Shown here: piece after piece, positions 23,640 to 32,824 of the stretch | Position numbering within the stretch: position 1 is the first letter of the stretch | Layout: each line of letters opens with the position of its first letter | Virus record (IMG/VR): IMGVR_UViG_3300023175_001370 | Coordinates: 26,396 to 90,395 of that record | DNA from: a virus | Strand: one strand, 5' to 3' | Length of the DNA stretch: 64,000 nucleotides | Made by a program: the position numbers and the translations under genes | The notes under the pieces: generated by a model | Told to the model about the DNA's origin: nothing | The model's database searches: none | The model's input: only the letters and a program-made list of their open reading frames with translations

Positions 23640-24589
23640 AATTCTTCTTTTATAAATGTATCACGCTTCATTTGCTTACATACTTGCATACAGCGAGGAA
23701 CAGGATTATCCCCATCCCAACTATCAATAATGCCCTTCCACACTTTACTGTTTATGGCATCTTCAATACTTGCGTTTTCTAAATTTATCGTATTTTTATA
23801 ATCGTTTTCTTCTAGTAGTGTTTCAAATTCATCTTTGTGAATACCTGTTACATTATATTCCATCATTTTACTATTTAAATGACAACAAGGTATTACGTTA
23901 CCAGTATGATTAATAAAGATACGCTTTTGATTTCCATATTTACAACTCACATATGGTATCTCTACTGCGTTATCTATGTCTTCAGTCTTTGCCGCTTTCA
24001 CACCTTTAGTGTCTTTACGATGACTAATAATAGTTTTAAAATTTTTAAACCCTTCGTCAGATGCTTTTTGTTTTGCTTCTTCCATCTGATGTTCGTTATG
24101 TTCAAAAACAATGAACTGCCAATTACTTCGACCACCTGCTGCGTTAAATGCTTTATAGTTTTGTTCTACTTTTTTAAAGCTACTGCCTTCTCTATAAACT
24201 TCACTTAGTTCATCACTTCCATCGATTCCCCAGGTAACTGCGTGGCTCTCTGGTAGTAGTCCTGCTAAGTCTGTCCACCATTGTGGGTGACGCAAACTGC
24301 CATTAGTAGCAATGTTAATATGCGCACCCCAATCAGCAAAGTGTCTTATGATATCAAAGAATTGTGGGTGCGATGTGGGTTCGTCTACACTGCCACAAAA
24401 ATTTATAATCTTAATACTTGGAAACATATCTTTTTGAAATCGTTCACGTATTGTATCAATTGTAATATATTCTTTGTTTAATATTTTATCAGCATGTTTA
24501 GATATAACTCTAAAACATCCTTTACATTGGATGTTACAAAAACTTGTTAGTTCTATATCTAACCATTCTATTGTTTTCATATCCCACAT
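23636..24589 (-). CDS. radical SAM/SPASM protein (group II)
   Basis: A 317-residue protein. SFCNIQCKGC gives Cys18, 22, 25; the glycine motif is represented by NFCGSVDEPTSH (GS in place of GGEP, as in its paralogues). It contains FEHNEHQMEEAKQKA, a block shared with the genes at 34608 and 37058, and a SPASM-like IFINHTGNVIPCCHLNSK (CC) near the end, with a further cysteine pair in the C-terminal RCMQVCKQM. These three form a paralogous group. It starts at ATG 24589 with AAGAGA upstream. Confidence 0.82.
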   Translation of the reverse strand: MWDMKTIEWLDIELTSFCNIQCKGCFRVISKHADKILNKEYITIDTIRERFQKDMFPSIKIINFCGSVDEPTSHPQFFDIIRHFADWGAHINIATNGSLRHPQWWTDLAGLLPESHAVTWGIDGSDELSEVYREGSSFKKVEQNYKAFNAAGGRSNWQFIVFEHNEHQMEEAKQKASDEGFKNFKTIISHRKDTKGVKAAKTEDIDNAVEIPYVSCKYGNQKRIFINHTGNVIPCCHLNSKMMEYNVTGIHKDEFETLLEENDYKNTINLENASIEDAINSKVWKGIIDSWDGDNPVPRCMQVCKQMKRDTFIKEEL

Positions 24590-24601
24590 TATGTATTCTC
24601 T

Positions 24602-25231
24602 TTATATTACATATGTTTTTATAGATTTACTATGAGAAACTATATTTCTAAAAACAGTACCATCATCATTTAGTACAGTATTCCACGTATGTTCTTTATT
24701 AGGAAAACCTATACCCAATTGATAGTGTGGTTTTGAAAAAAATTCAATATCTGTTTCGCCTGTAACTTCTGTTACTAATTCAGCAATATCTTTTGAATCA
24801 AAACATTGATTGTATCCGGTACGGTATCCTAAAGCATTCGCTGCAAATGCTACAGCGCCACTGCTAATTCCCATAGCAGTTCTGGCATTTAATAACCATG
24901 GATCAAAAAATCCTTGAGTGTTTTTCCAATCTCCAATGCCTTCTTTTTTAAGTTCAAACCAAGTAAACACCACAGGTGCATCAACTTGTGCGTTTCTACC
25001 TACAGTTTGTTGATTATCTGGATCTTCTGCCAATTCATAAAATTTACGATTTAAATCTCTATCGGTTGATACTACTAATCTGTAAAATTCATCATTAGAT
25101 TTAGTAGGCATGTTTGTTGCTATATCAATTAGCGCATGTACATGTTCTTCTGGAACCGATTGTGTATGATCCCAGTTACGTTGGCAATGTTCAGCGTTTT
25201 TGCTTGCTTCAATTAATTCATTTACATTCAT
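24602..25231 (-). CDS. nitroreductase-family oxidoreductase
   Basis: A 209-residue protein of the FMN-dependent nitroreductase fold: NMPTKSNDEFYRLVVSTD, the long central ARTAMGISSGAVAFAANALGYRTGYNQCFDSKDIAEL (FMN-binding/dimer helix with a Gly-rich segment), and YQLGIGFPNKEHTW at the end. FMN ligands are not all certain. Nitroreductase-like proteins also act as dehydrogenases in natural-product and modified-peptide pathways (SagB-type). The ATG overlaps the stop of the upstream radical SAM gene by 4 bases, so it is part of the same operon. Confidence 0.7.
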   Translation of the reverse strand: MNVNELIEASKNAEHCQRNWDHTQSVPEEHVHALIDIATNMPTKSNDEFYRLVVSTDRDLNRKFYELAEDPDNQQTVGRNAQVDAPVVFTWFELKKEGIGDWKNTQGFFDPWLLNARTAMGISSGAVAFAANALGYRTGYNQCFDSKDIAELVTEVTGETDIEFFSKPHYQLGIGFPNKEHTWNTVLNDDGTVFRNIVSHSKSIKTYVI

Positions 25232-26442
25232 TTTGTGTTCTCAAATATACTCATGTCTTCAATGTGTTGAGGTAAAATACTCATTAGTTCATCACGTTCA
25301 ATACTCTTAGGTGTACACATACCGCATCCACAATGCTTTCCAGGACCTAGAGGGCATGTTATAATAGGCATTGTTTTATTTTCTATATTAGTACGGAACT
25401 CTTCTATAATCTTATCGCATTCTGAAATAGATCCAATTGGACCACGTGTACCATCAAAACGTGCTTGACAAGTTTGGTGATGCCAGATAGTATCTGTTTG
25501 TTGTTCAATATGTAAAAAGAACCAGTTGACACTACATTGCCAGTTTCGAAACTTAGCAAACTCTAAAAATGTGCTTTTACTCCAGCAACCATCTGTACCG
25601 CAAGTTTCCATTGTGCGACTACCACAACACGGTCTACCCAACTGTCTAGCAAATTTCTTTTCTTCTGTTTTTTCGACTTGTACAGCACCAGCTTCGTGTC
25701 CTACTTCTGCTTCTGCTTCTTCCGTAGTTTTATCTTTATTAAGTGCTGCATTTTTATCTGCCCAATAATCTTTCATCCACTGTAATTGTTCTTCAGTATA
25801 TTTATGGGCATAACTATTTTTACTATCTTCGTGTTCACCAATCATACGCGGAACGTAACCGATACCATCACGTTCGAAACGCATACATAATTCTTTACAT
25901 TCATCCCAATATTCAGCATGGAACATAACATTAATTTTGATTGGGAATCCTTTTTCAGTTAGATAGTAAATGTTATTAACAACTTGTTTTTTTAAACTTG
26001 AATGTGCTTCCGCATGGTAACTGATAGTCATAAAGCCATAGTTTTCGCAAACACTGTCTGCCATCTTTTTACCGAAAGCACCGTTACTAGTAATAGTCAA
26101 GTTTAGTCTATAATCATCTTTATAATTTTCACGCCATGTTTGCTGTAGCCATTCGCCAAACTCTAAAAAGTTTGGATTGTTTGTAGGTTCACCACCAGTA
26201 AAATTGATGTTTATACCTTTATTTTTTTTATAAGGCATCATTAAATTTGCGTAATCAAAAATAAATCTGCCAGTCTTTTTTAAAGTTTCTAAATTAGCAT
26301 GTGGTGAAAAGTTATCGTGTCTATGTGGTGGACAATATGTACAGTCATAGTTACAACGTCTACCCACATCCCACGTTACAGTAAGATTGTCACCATCCAG
26401 CAAATTGATTGCTGTAAAATCAGTGTATTCTAAATCTTTCAT
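25228..26442 (-). CDS. radical SAM protein with C-terminal Cys-rich domain (group III)
   Basis: A 404-residue radical SAM protein. VGRRCNYDCTYC gives Cys30, 34, 37 and FTGGEPTNNP the SAM motif. The C-terminal part holds many cysteines, including CCGSRTMETCGTDGCW, NWQC and CPLGPGKHCGCGMC, consistent with auxiliary [4Fe-4S] clusters. An insert of charged residues (KTTEEAEAEVGHEAGA) separates core and tail. It overlaps the upstream gene by 4 bases and the downstream nitroreductase gene likewise. Confidence 0.85.
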   Translation of the reverse strand: MKDLEYTDFTAINLLDGDNLTVTWDVGRRCNYDCTYCPPHRHDNFSPHANLETLKKTGRFIFDYANLMMPYKKNKGININFTGGEPTNNPNFLEFGEWLQQTWRENYKDDYRLNLTITSNGAFGKKMADSVCENYGFMTISYHAEAHSSLKKQVVNNIYYLTEKGFPIKINVMFHAEYWDECKELCMRFERDGIGYVPRMIGEHEDSKNSYAHKYTEEQLQWMKDYWADKNAALNKDKTTEEAEAEVGHEAGAVQVEKTEEKKFARQLGRPCCGSRTMETCGTDGCWSKSTFLEFAKFRNWQCSVNWFFLHIEQQTDTIWHHQTCQARFDGTRGPIGSISECDKIIEEFRTNIENKTMPIITCPLGPGKHCGCGMCTPKSIERDELMSILPQHIEDMSIFENTK

Positions 26443-27890
26443 TTTATTGGAGTCTCCAAAAATTCTATTATGTCCGGATGAATGTAATCATTATAACATT
26501 GATTTCTACTCATGTCAAACACTTTTATTTCTTTTAGCATATTCAATCTATGTTGTTCTGTTATTTCTAAATCTAAGTTTGCTTCTAAGAAAGAAATACC
26601 ACTTGTCATATTAGTATGATAATAATCATTATTATGACTATAATTTTCTTTGATATTTTTAAATTTTTCTATCAAGTCTAACTTTATATGTTTAGGTAAA
26701 AACTTAACATTTATGTATTTTTCTTCGGGCCAAAGCAAGTCTAAAAAGAATACAGCAAATTCATTTGATTTTCTACCATACTCTTTATGTAAACTATAAT
26801 GAAACTCTACTAAATCCTCTAAGTAATGTGCATTTAGCACACTAAGAACGACATTGAAACTAAAGTTTTTTATGAATCCATATGGTGTTCTTTTATAATT
26901 AATATCTTTGACAGATTCTAAAATATTTCTTAAACTCTTTTCTAATACTGAAAATTTCATAGGGTATCTTATATATTCATAATTTTTCCCATATCCATCG
27001 ATACTACAATTTAATACAAGACCGTCAAACTTTTTTAACTTTTCTATATTTTCATTTGAAAACTTAGTAGCATTAGTATGGAACTCTAACATAATATTTT
27101 TTGAGGCTCCAGTTTCAATAGCCGTATCTAAAAACTGTATAAAAGGTTTACTCATAAGAGTTTCACCACCAGTTGCTTTTATATGTTTTAAATTATGTAT
27201 ATTGTCTAATATATTTTCCCACTGTTTTCCGTCTTTCCAGTTGTATACTTGGTATTCGCCACCTATGTATAATTCTTGATCCGTTCTCTTTTGTTCTTCT
27301 AACGATAATTCAGTAAGAGAATTTTCTTTTATGATAGTATCTCTGCGTTTCTGCCAATCAAATCCTTGAATACCACTTGTGTCCACATTGTTATCGGCAA
27401 AATATTGATAGTCTAATCTAAGTTTATTACTTAAACCTGGTTGACACATACGACATCTCAAATTACAGTTTTCACCAAACGCAAAATCAATAGAACTTAA
27501 TTTTGGATTTTCTATAAGATCATCTAATTCGTCTTCGTCTGTTATTTTTAATAAGCCAGGAGGCATGCTGTCTAATCTATAACTATAAACGTCATCTCCA
27601 TTTCCGTTTTCTTCCATCTTCCAACACGTAGCACATGAAGGATGTCTTCTGTTAGTTAACGCATACTCTCTTATTTCATTCATCGTCTTGCCATGAAATA
27701 TTTCTTCTGCGGTAATAGTATCAGGATTAGATATCAGTTCTATGTGGTTATTTAACGGATCAGGCATATCAGGACGTATCGAATTACAGCACGGCGCAGC
27801 ATTCGTAATGCCATACTTGTAATGCCAAGTCTTTAACGCCAGTAATGAAAATGGAAACCAGCAAAAAGTATTATCTTTAGTTGGTTTCAC
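26439..27890 (-). CDS. twitch-type radical SAM protein with N-terminal auxiliary domain (group I)
   Basis: A 483-residue protein. The N-terminal part has TFCWFPF (Cys10), AAPCCNS (Cys34-35) and CATCW (Cys86, 89), a layout like the N-terminal twitch domain of phage and bacterial radical SAM proteins; the core CxxxCxxC is NCNLRCRMC (Cys142, 146, 149) and the SAM motif is TGGETLMS (GGET). The C-terminal part is helical with IEFLETPI at the end. Similar N-terminal cysteine layout is seen in the genes at 28745, 30142, 31550, 32793, 35740 and 52185. Substrate unknown. Confidence 0.85.
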   Translation of the reverse strand: MKPTKDNTFCWFPFSLLALKTWHYKYGITNAAPCCNSIRPDMPDPLNNHIELISNPDTITAEEIFHGKTMNEIREYALTNRRHPSCATCWKMEENGNGDDVYSYRLDSMPPGLLKITDEDELDDLIENPKLSSIDFAFGENCNLRCRMCQPGLSNKLRLDYQYFADNNVDTSGIQGFDWQKRRDTIIKENSLTELSLEEQKRTDQELYIGGEYQVYNWKDGKQWENILDNIHNLKHIKATGGETLMSKPFIQFLDTAIETGASKNIMLEFHTNATKFSNENIEKLKKFDGLVLNCSIDGYGKNYEYIRYPMKFSVLEKSLRNILESVKDINYKRTPYGFIKNFSFNVVLSVLNAHYLEDLVEFHYSLHKEYGRKSNEFAVFFLDLLWPEEKYINVKFLPKHIKLDLIEKFKNIKENYSHNNDYYHTNMTSGISFLEANLDLEITEQHRLNMLKEIKVFDMSRNQCYNDYIHPDIIEFLETPIK

Positions 27891-28755
27891 CTAACTTTTC
27901 CTTTGCTGTTGCTTTTGCCCATTCACGTTCGGCACACCAATAACAGCCTCTATTAGGATCATCTGATAACTGATCGCACGTGGGTAGTGGTGTTTCGCCA
28001 TGTACATATTTGGTGTGATCCACAAAATCATCTGGGAATATAACTTTATCACCTTCACAACTACGAGTAGTGTTAAGTAAATCTTCCCAACCACGTCTAT
28101 AATATTGTGCCATAATAAAGTCTTTGGTGATAAGTTTCCAAGGATGAACCAGTACTGGATCTCTGAAGGCTGTATCATCTTTTTCAATATATTGTGGACA
28201 TACGCTGGTAGTTGATAATCTTTCTTCATTCCATACTCTATCCCATGGACCTTTGGTATGATTTACCACATCAGGTGCTGGATTATTTGTAATAAAATTA
28301 TATACAGCATCTAACTTATATGTGTGAACAGCAAAACTATTGAAACTCTGTGTACATTGCCTATCACCGGTTGTCCCTAGTTTCTCTATAATACCAATAG
28401 CGCCTTCTTCTAACTCTGGTGGAATAAAATTCTGAATACGTTCCATACAAACATTTGGGAACATTTCACGTATTTTATTATATACTTCTACACTAATAGG
28501 TGCTGCCCAAGGTCTATTATTCCAAACTCTTACGTTTGTTAAAAAATAGATTGCTGTGTTGTTTCCATGTTTTTCAATTAACTCTGCTAGTATCGCTGTG
28601 CCAACAGCACTATCTGCGCCGCCACTAACATTTACACCAACACGTTTCCAAGTCGGATCATACGGATATAATGCCTCGTCTACTTGATGTAATACATCAG
28701 TACTGATATTGTGCATTTCATAACTTTTATTACTTAAACTAACATCAAATGCCAT
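27877..28755 (-). CDS. QueC-like PP-loop ATPase (second copy)
   Basis: A 292-residue N-type ATP pyrophosphatase. VSGGADS covers residues 43-49. The second half reads PWKLITKDFIMAQYYRRGWEDLL, SCEGD and GCYWCAEREWAKA, the same order as in QueC (TK, TxSC, CxxCxxR), but only one CxxC is kept. Lengths differ from the copy at 23013 by more than 80 residues, due to a long middle segment with an acidic/aromatic composition. It overlaps its neighbours by 11-14 bases. The substrate could be CDG or an unrelated carboxylate. Confidence 0.7.
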   Translation of the reverse strand: MAFDVSLSNKSYEMHNISTDVLHQVDEALYPYDPTWKRVGVNVSGGADSAVGTAILAELIEKHGNNTAIYFLTNVRVWNNRPWAAPISVEVYNKIREMFPNVCMERIQNFIPPELEEGAIGIIEKLGTTGDRQCTQSFNSFAVHTYKLDAVYNFITNNPAPDVVNHTKGPWDRVWNEERLSTTSVCPQYIEKDDTAFRDPVLVHPWKLITKDFIMAQYYRRGWEDLLNTTRSCEGDKVIFPDDFVDHTKYVHGETPLPTCDQLSDDPNRGCYWCAEREWAKATAKEKLGETN

Positions 28756-30145
28756 CGAATATTCCTTTCATATCTTTAAATACTTCGTAAAAATTTAAGT
28801 TTCTTTGTTTGTCACACAGCATTAAATATTCTTTTAATTCGGGAAGGCGAATACTCCAATCCTCACTCTCCATAAATTTGAGCATCCCTTCTAATCTATC
28901 AATACCATAACTTGCGCTACGCCATTCATCATAATTTACTTTACCCTTGTGCCAGCCAGGAATACCTTTTTCCCAGTTAGCCTCCCACCATGGATAAAAC
29001 TCTTCGTATTTTTTTCTACATTTTTCTTTAAATTCAGTAGGTAGAACTTTAACATTTAAATGTGGTGGATGGTATACAAAGTGATAATTAATACCACCAG
29101 CTCCAAACGGCCACATATTAATCTTTTTAAATCCTTGTTCTAATTTCCAACGAATAAAGTCTGGCAAATAGTAGATATTAAGTGCTTGTACAGCACACGC
29201 AACTGTAATCTCAACATTATCAGTTGTTTCATTATCTAGTATATGAAAAACTTCTTCAGTACGCTTCCACTCACTAGGATAACGAATATAACTATTCATT
29301 TCACCAATACTATCTACACTATAATGGAAACGAACTAGTTTAAATTCTTTCCACAAGTCAAATAAGTCATCACGCCACTCAACTCCGTTTGAATTATAAC
29401 GTAGTTCTAAGTTTTTAGCATGACCCTGACGTATGCATTCTTCTAATATCTCATAGTGTTCTTCAATAATAAGACTTTCGCCACCAGCAAAATAAATCTG
29501 CTGCATATTCGGTATCTGTGAATAGAATTGTTCCCAAAATACTGGATTTTGTTTATGCCAGTTGTAAGAACTACCATTTGTGCTGCCCTTATCAGCCCAT
29601 TGCATTGTTTCCTTCAATGAATTATTCTGAACAAGTGGGAATATCTTTGAATGGTCTTTAATCCAACCTGAACTATCGTGTGGCGAACACATAACACATG
29701 CTAACTGACATTTTGTACCAAATCGCAAATCAATATACGTCAACTCTGGTGGGACTTCACCATCTTCAGTTGTATTATCTAGTAATCTGTCAACATCTAC
29801 ACGTTGACTCCAGTAATTAGTCTCCCACATACGTTTTGAATTGTGTCCAGCAGCCTCTTCTTTAAAACATTTTACACAACTCGGTGGGACTTCACTGTTC
29901 ATCATCTGTCTGCGTACATTCTTCATGTACTTACTATTCCAAGCAGTTTGAAAATCAGTTACATTCAGATTGTTGGGTCTACCTTCATCATCTTTTAGAA
30001 TACCTACCATACCACCGTGTTCTTTATCATTAGTTGGTCCAACACTGGATGCATTAGCAGTACAACATACACGCATTGAACCATCTGGTCTTGTACTCAG
30101 ATGTACCCACGGTAAAATACAGAATGTATCACTTTTCTTTGTCAT
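28745..30145 (-). CDS. twitch-type radical SAM protein (group I)
   Basis: A 466-residue protein. N-terminal FCILPWVHLSTRPDGSMRVCC (Cys9, 27-28) and SCVKCF (Cys90, 93) precede the core TKCQLACVMC (Cys146, 150, 153), with FAGGESLI as the SAM motif. The FCxxPWxH...CC pattern is the hallmark of the family with N-terminal twitch domains. A long C-terminal alpha region contains MWPFGAGG. It overlaps the following gene (30142) by 4 bases and the PP-loop gene by 11. Confidence 0.87.
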   Translation of the reverse strand: MTKKSDTFCILPWVHLSTRPDGSMRVCCTANASSVGPTNDKEHGGMVGILKDDEGRPNNLNVTDFQTAWNSKYMKNVRRQMMNSEVPPSCVKCFKEEAAGHNSKRMWETNYWSQRVDVDRLLDNTTEDGEVPPELTYIDLRFGTKCQLACVMCSPHDSSGWIKDHSKIFPLVQNNSLKETMQWADKGSTNGSSYNWHKQNPVFWEQFYSQIPNMQQIYFAGGESLIIEEHYEILEECIRQGHAKNLELRYNSNGVEWRDDLFDLWKEFKLVRFHYSVDSIGEMNSYIRYPSEWKRTEEVFHILDNETTDNVEITVACAVQALNIYYLPDFIRWKLEQGFKKINMWPFGAGGINYHFVYHPPHLNVKVLPTEFKEKCRKKYEEFYPWWEANWEKGIPGWHKGKVNYDEWRSASYGIDRLEGMLKFMESEDWSIRLPELKEYLMLCDKQRNLNFYEVFKDMKGIFDGI

Positions 30146-31509
30146 AATATATGTCTTTCTATTTGTATTATGTCTTTAATATTTTCTTTTCTATGCCTAT
30201 CCAGTTGTTTTGTATAAGCAATAAATTCATCTTTTAATGTTTGTTCAGCATATTTTATATCATCAGACCAATCTAACTCTGGATTATGTATTTCTTTTTT
30301 TGATTTGCTATTAACGTATACTAACCCAAGCTCTTTAGCAATACTTAATATTCTAAGTCTGACTTCTTCGATTTCTTTCCATTTCCATCTATCATTTTCA
30401 TCATAGTCTTCTATGTTGTCTATGATACTTTTTAGTTTTGTATTAGTTGGCACAAACACATCATAGTACCATTCTTTTCTAGCACTCTTATTTATTAAAT
30501 ACATACTTAAGTAATTTGGATCATATAATTTGTTAAGCATCAACTGTACGTTATTCAGCCCTGATGTATTTTGTGTTAATTTTTCAATATACCAATCAAC
30601 TAAGTTACCCAAATCAAATAAGTTATATACTTGAACAACTGTACTAATATTTAAAAGTATGGTATCACTATTCAATTCTAGTATTCGATTCATATTTCTA
30701 CCAATCGTTTCCCAGTCACTTGGATTTCTTATATACTCTTGTACTTTACCAACACCATCAATACTACAATCTAATGTTACCTTTTTAAATTGAGGTAGAT
30801 ACTCTAATAATCGTTCTTGTAGATTTGTTAGATTTGTAGTAATCTTTAATCTTATATTTTTTGATGTACCATCATCAGTAACTTGTTTTAAAAAATCATA
30901 CATTTCTTCGTGTAGAGTAGGTTCACCTCCAACAAATGTAATCTCTTCTATATCAACTCTGTTTTTACTTATAAAATCCCAAAACTCTTGTGTTGCCCAA
31001 TTTTCATTTATATCTTTAAAATTACTGTACCAAAGTTTATCACCACTCTGTTCAAACTTAGTATGCTCTTTTACAATTTGACTGCTAAACTGAGGCCAGC
31101 ACATACGACATTTTAAATTACATAGATTACCAAGTCTTATGTCATAGTATTTTATTTTTGGATTGTTTATTACAGTATCATCAAACTCATTTTTCTGTAC
31201 CCATTTTTGATTTTCTCTACGTCTTTTGCTGGGATAAATTTCAGAACCAGATGTATAATATTTGTCTTCCTCATCAAAACATATATCACATTCAGGTAAT
31301 CTCTCATCATTTAAAATACGCTGTCTTCTATTTTTCATATGTGTACTATTCCATATTTCATCTACACTATGTGTATTGATGTTATATGGAATCCCATCGT
31401 TATCACGTATGACATTATGCTTTGATACTTTACAACACAGACGGCAATTACCTTCTGTTGTAGTCGCAAGATGTATGAAAGGTAGAATACAAAAGTTTTT
31501 ATGTGACAT
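30142..31509 (-). CDS. twitch-type radical SAM protein (group I)
   Basis: A 455-residue protein. The frame stays open upstream to 31740, but ATG at 31509 gives the family start: NFCILPFIHLATTTEGNC (Cys7), LCC (Cys25-26), CDIC (Cys74, 77), then LCNLKCRMC (Cys130, 134, 137) and FVGGEPTLHE. The start at 31509 follows a GATAAATA element by exactly 5 bases and has no ribosome-binding site, suggesting a leaderless late mRNA. Divergent from the gene at 31550. C-terminus is Lys/Asp-rich and helical. Confidence 0.87.
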   Translation of the reverse strand: MSHKNFCILPFIHLATTTEGNCRLCCKVSKHNVIRDNDGIPYNINTHSVDEIWNSTHMKNRRQRILNDERLPECDICFDEEDKYYTSGSEIYPSKRRRENQKWVQKNEFDDTVINNPKIKYYDIRLGNLCNLKCRMCWPQFSSQIVKEHTKFEQSGDKLWYSNFKDINENWATQEFWDFISKNRVDIEEITFVGGEPTLHEEMYDFLKQVTDDGTSKNIRLKITTNLTNLQERLLEYLPQFKKVTLDCSIDGVGKVQEYIRNPSDWETIGRNMNRILELNSDTILLNISTVVQVYNLFDLGNLVDWYIEKLTQNTSGLNNVQLMLNKLYDPNYLSMYLINKSARKEWYYDVFVPTNTKLKSIIDNIEDYDENDRWKWKEIEEVRLRILSIAKELGLVYVNSKSKKEIHNPELDWSDDIKYAEQTLKDEFIAYTKQLDRHRKENIKDIIQIERHIL

Positions 31510-31514
31510 GCTTA

Positions 31515-31522
31515 TATTTATC
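31515..31522 (-). promoter_or_regulatory. T4-type late promoter positioned for a leaderless mRNA
   Basis: Reading leftwards, GATAAATA ends 5 bases before the ATG at 31509. Together with the plus-strand element at 31537-31544 it forms a divergent late promoter pair between two radical SAM genes. Confidence 0.55.
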
Positions 31523-31536
31523 TTATTAACTACGAA

Positions 31537-31544
31537 CATAAATA
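31537..31544 (+). promoter_or_regulatory. T4-type late promoter positioned for a leaderless mRNA
   Basis: CATAAATA ends 5 bases before the ATG at 31550. No ribosome-binding site is visible in those 5 bases. Confidence 0.55.
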
Positions 31545-31549
31545 ACAGT

Positions 31550-32824
31550 ATGAAACACAGAACATATTGCACTTTCCCATTTGATAGTATTGCACCCAAG
31601 TCTTGGTACAAAGGAAAACCACACCGTATAACCCCATGCTGTAATATGAAAACTAATGATGATGACCCAATGGGAGTATCAGAACTGATATCAGAAGGCA
31701 AATCATTAAAAGATATATTTTTAAGTGAACAGTTTGACAATCTACGTTCCGATATTTTAAATGGTATTAAAAATGAAGCGTGTAACTATTGCTGGAACTT
31801 AGAAGACAAAACAGGACATAGTCCTCGTATTACTGCTATAGAGGCAATAGAGAAACCTATCGATACTAAACTCACTAGAATAGATTCTATGTTAGATGAA
31901 AATTGTAATTTACGTTGTCGTATGTGTTCTCCCAGTGTCAGTAACAGTCTAAGACAAGACTACAATAAGATATTAGAACTTGGCTTACCTTTACCAGAGT
32001 ATTATAACATAAAAGAAGAAGAAAGTAAAGACGACACAAATGGAACACAAACTTTCTTTGGAATAGGTGAGCAATATGTAAACGAAATTATAGAATTGTC
32101 TGATGAAATAACAGAATTAAAATTTACCGGCGGTGAACCTACTACTAGTAAAATATTCTGGGATATCGTTGATAATATTAATCCAGAAAATATAAAACTA
32201 CACCTTACAACAAACGGAACTAAGTTCAACAATAGATTGTTTGAAACAATTAATAAGTTCAATAAAACTCACTTTACTATTTCAGTTGATGCGACCCGTA
32301 GTACATATGAATATATAAGATATCCATTTAGTTGGAGAAAATTAGAGAAGAACATTGAAGATTTATGTGAGAATACAGATCCAGAAAAATTAGAAATACA
32401 CGTGTGTTCTGTTTTAACAATATATAATATGATTAATATTCGTAATCTAGTAGATTGGGTACACCAACATAACTGGTTTGCAGAGCATAAAATTACTTGG
32501 AAATGTATACCAGACCCTCATCCATATGAAAGCTGTTTAGATGTCAAATGGGCATCACAAGAGTTATTAGAAACTGCATGGATGAATATGTGTGTTGCCT
32601 TAGAAGATGCTAACTCATATACAAGACCAGCATTGCAAAAGACATGTGCGTATCTCAGAGATTGTATAGACGCTGAGATGGATGAAGAGATGGTGCTTAA
32701 AAAGCGGGCAAAACTAAAACTAGATACGCTAACACTAGATAAAGTAAGAGAACAAGATTACACTGAAATGCTATATCCACAAATAGCAGATTTTATTTCA
32801 GATATTCAAATGAAGGATCAATAG
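31550..32824 (+). CDS. twitch-type radical SAM protein, inverted within the minus-strand block (group I)
   Basis: A 424-residue protein. The ATG at 31550 is used because the family start YCTFPFDSI follows at once; the frame itself stays open to 31262. Cysteines: Cys7, Cys30-31 (TPCC), CNYC (Cys78, 81), and the core NCNLRCRMC (Cys119, 123, 126), with FTGGEPTTS. It lies on the plus strand among minus-strand relatives. Its 3' end overlaps the convergent radical SAM gene by 32 bases. Confidence 0.85.
   Translation: MKHRTYCTFPFDSIAPKSWYKGKPHRITPCCNMKTNDDDPMGVSELISEGKSLKDIFLSEQFDNLRSDILNGIKNEACNYCWNLEDKTGHSPRITAIEAIEKPIDTKLTRIDSMLDENCNLRCRMCSPSVSNSLRQDYNKILELGLPLPEYYNIKEEESKDDTNGTQTFFGIGEQYVNEIIELSDEITELKFTGGEPTTSKIFWDIVDNINPENIKLHLTTNGTKFNNRLFETINKFNKTHFTISVDATRSTYEYIRYPFSWRKLEKNIEDLCENTDPEKLEIHVCSVLTIYNMINIRNLVDWVHQHNWFAEHKITWKCIPDPHPYESCLDVKWASQELLETAWMNMCVALEDANSYTRPALQKTCAYLRDCIDAEMDEEMVLKKRAKLKLDTLTLDKVREQDYTEMLYPQIADFISDIQMKDQ

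Noticed and set aside
31510-31740. Upstream extension of the radical SAM gene that ends at 30142
   Set aside because: The extension runs antisense through the divergent radical SAM gene; the ATG at 31509 gives the family N-terminus.
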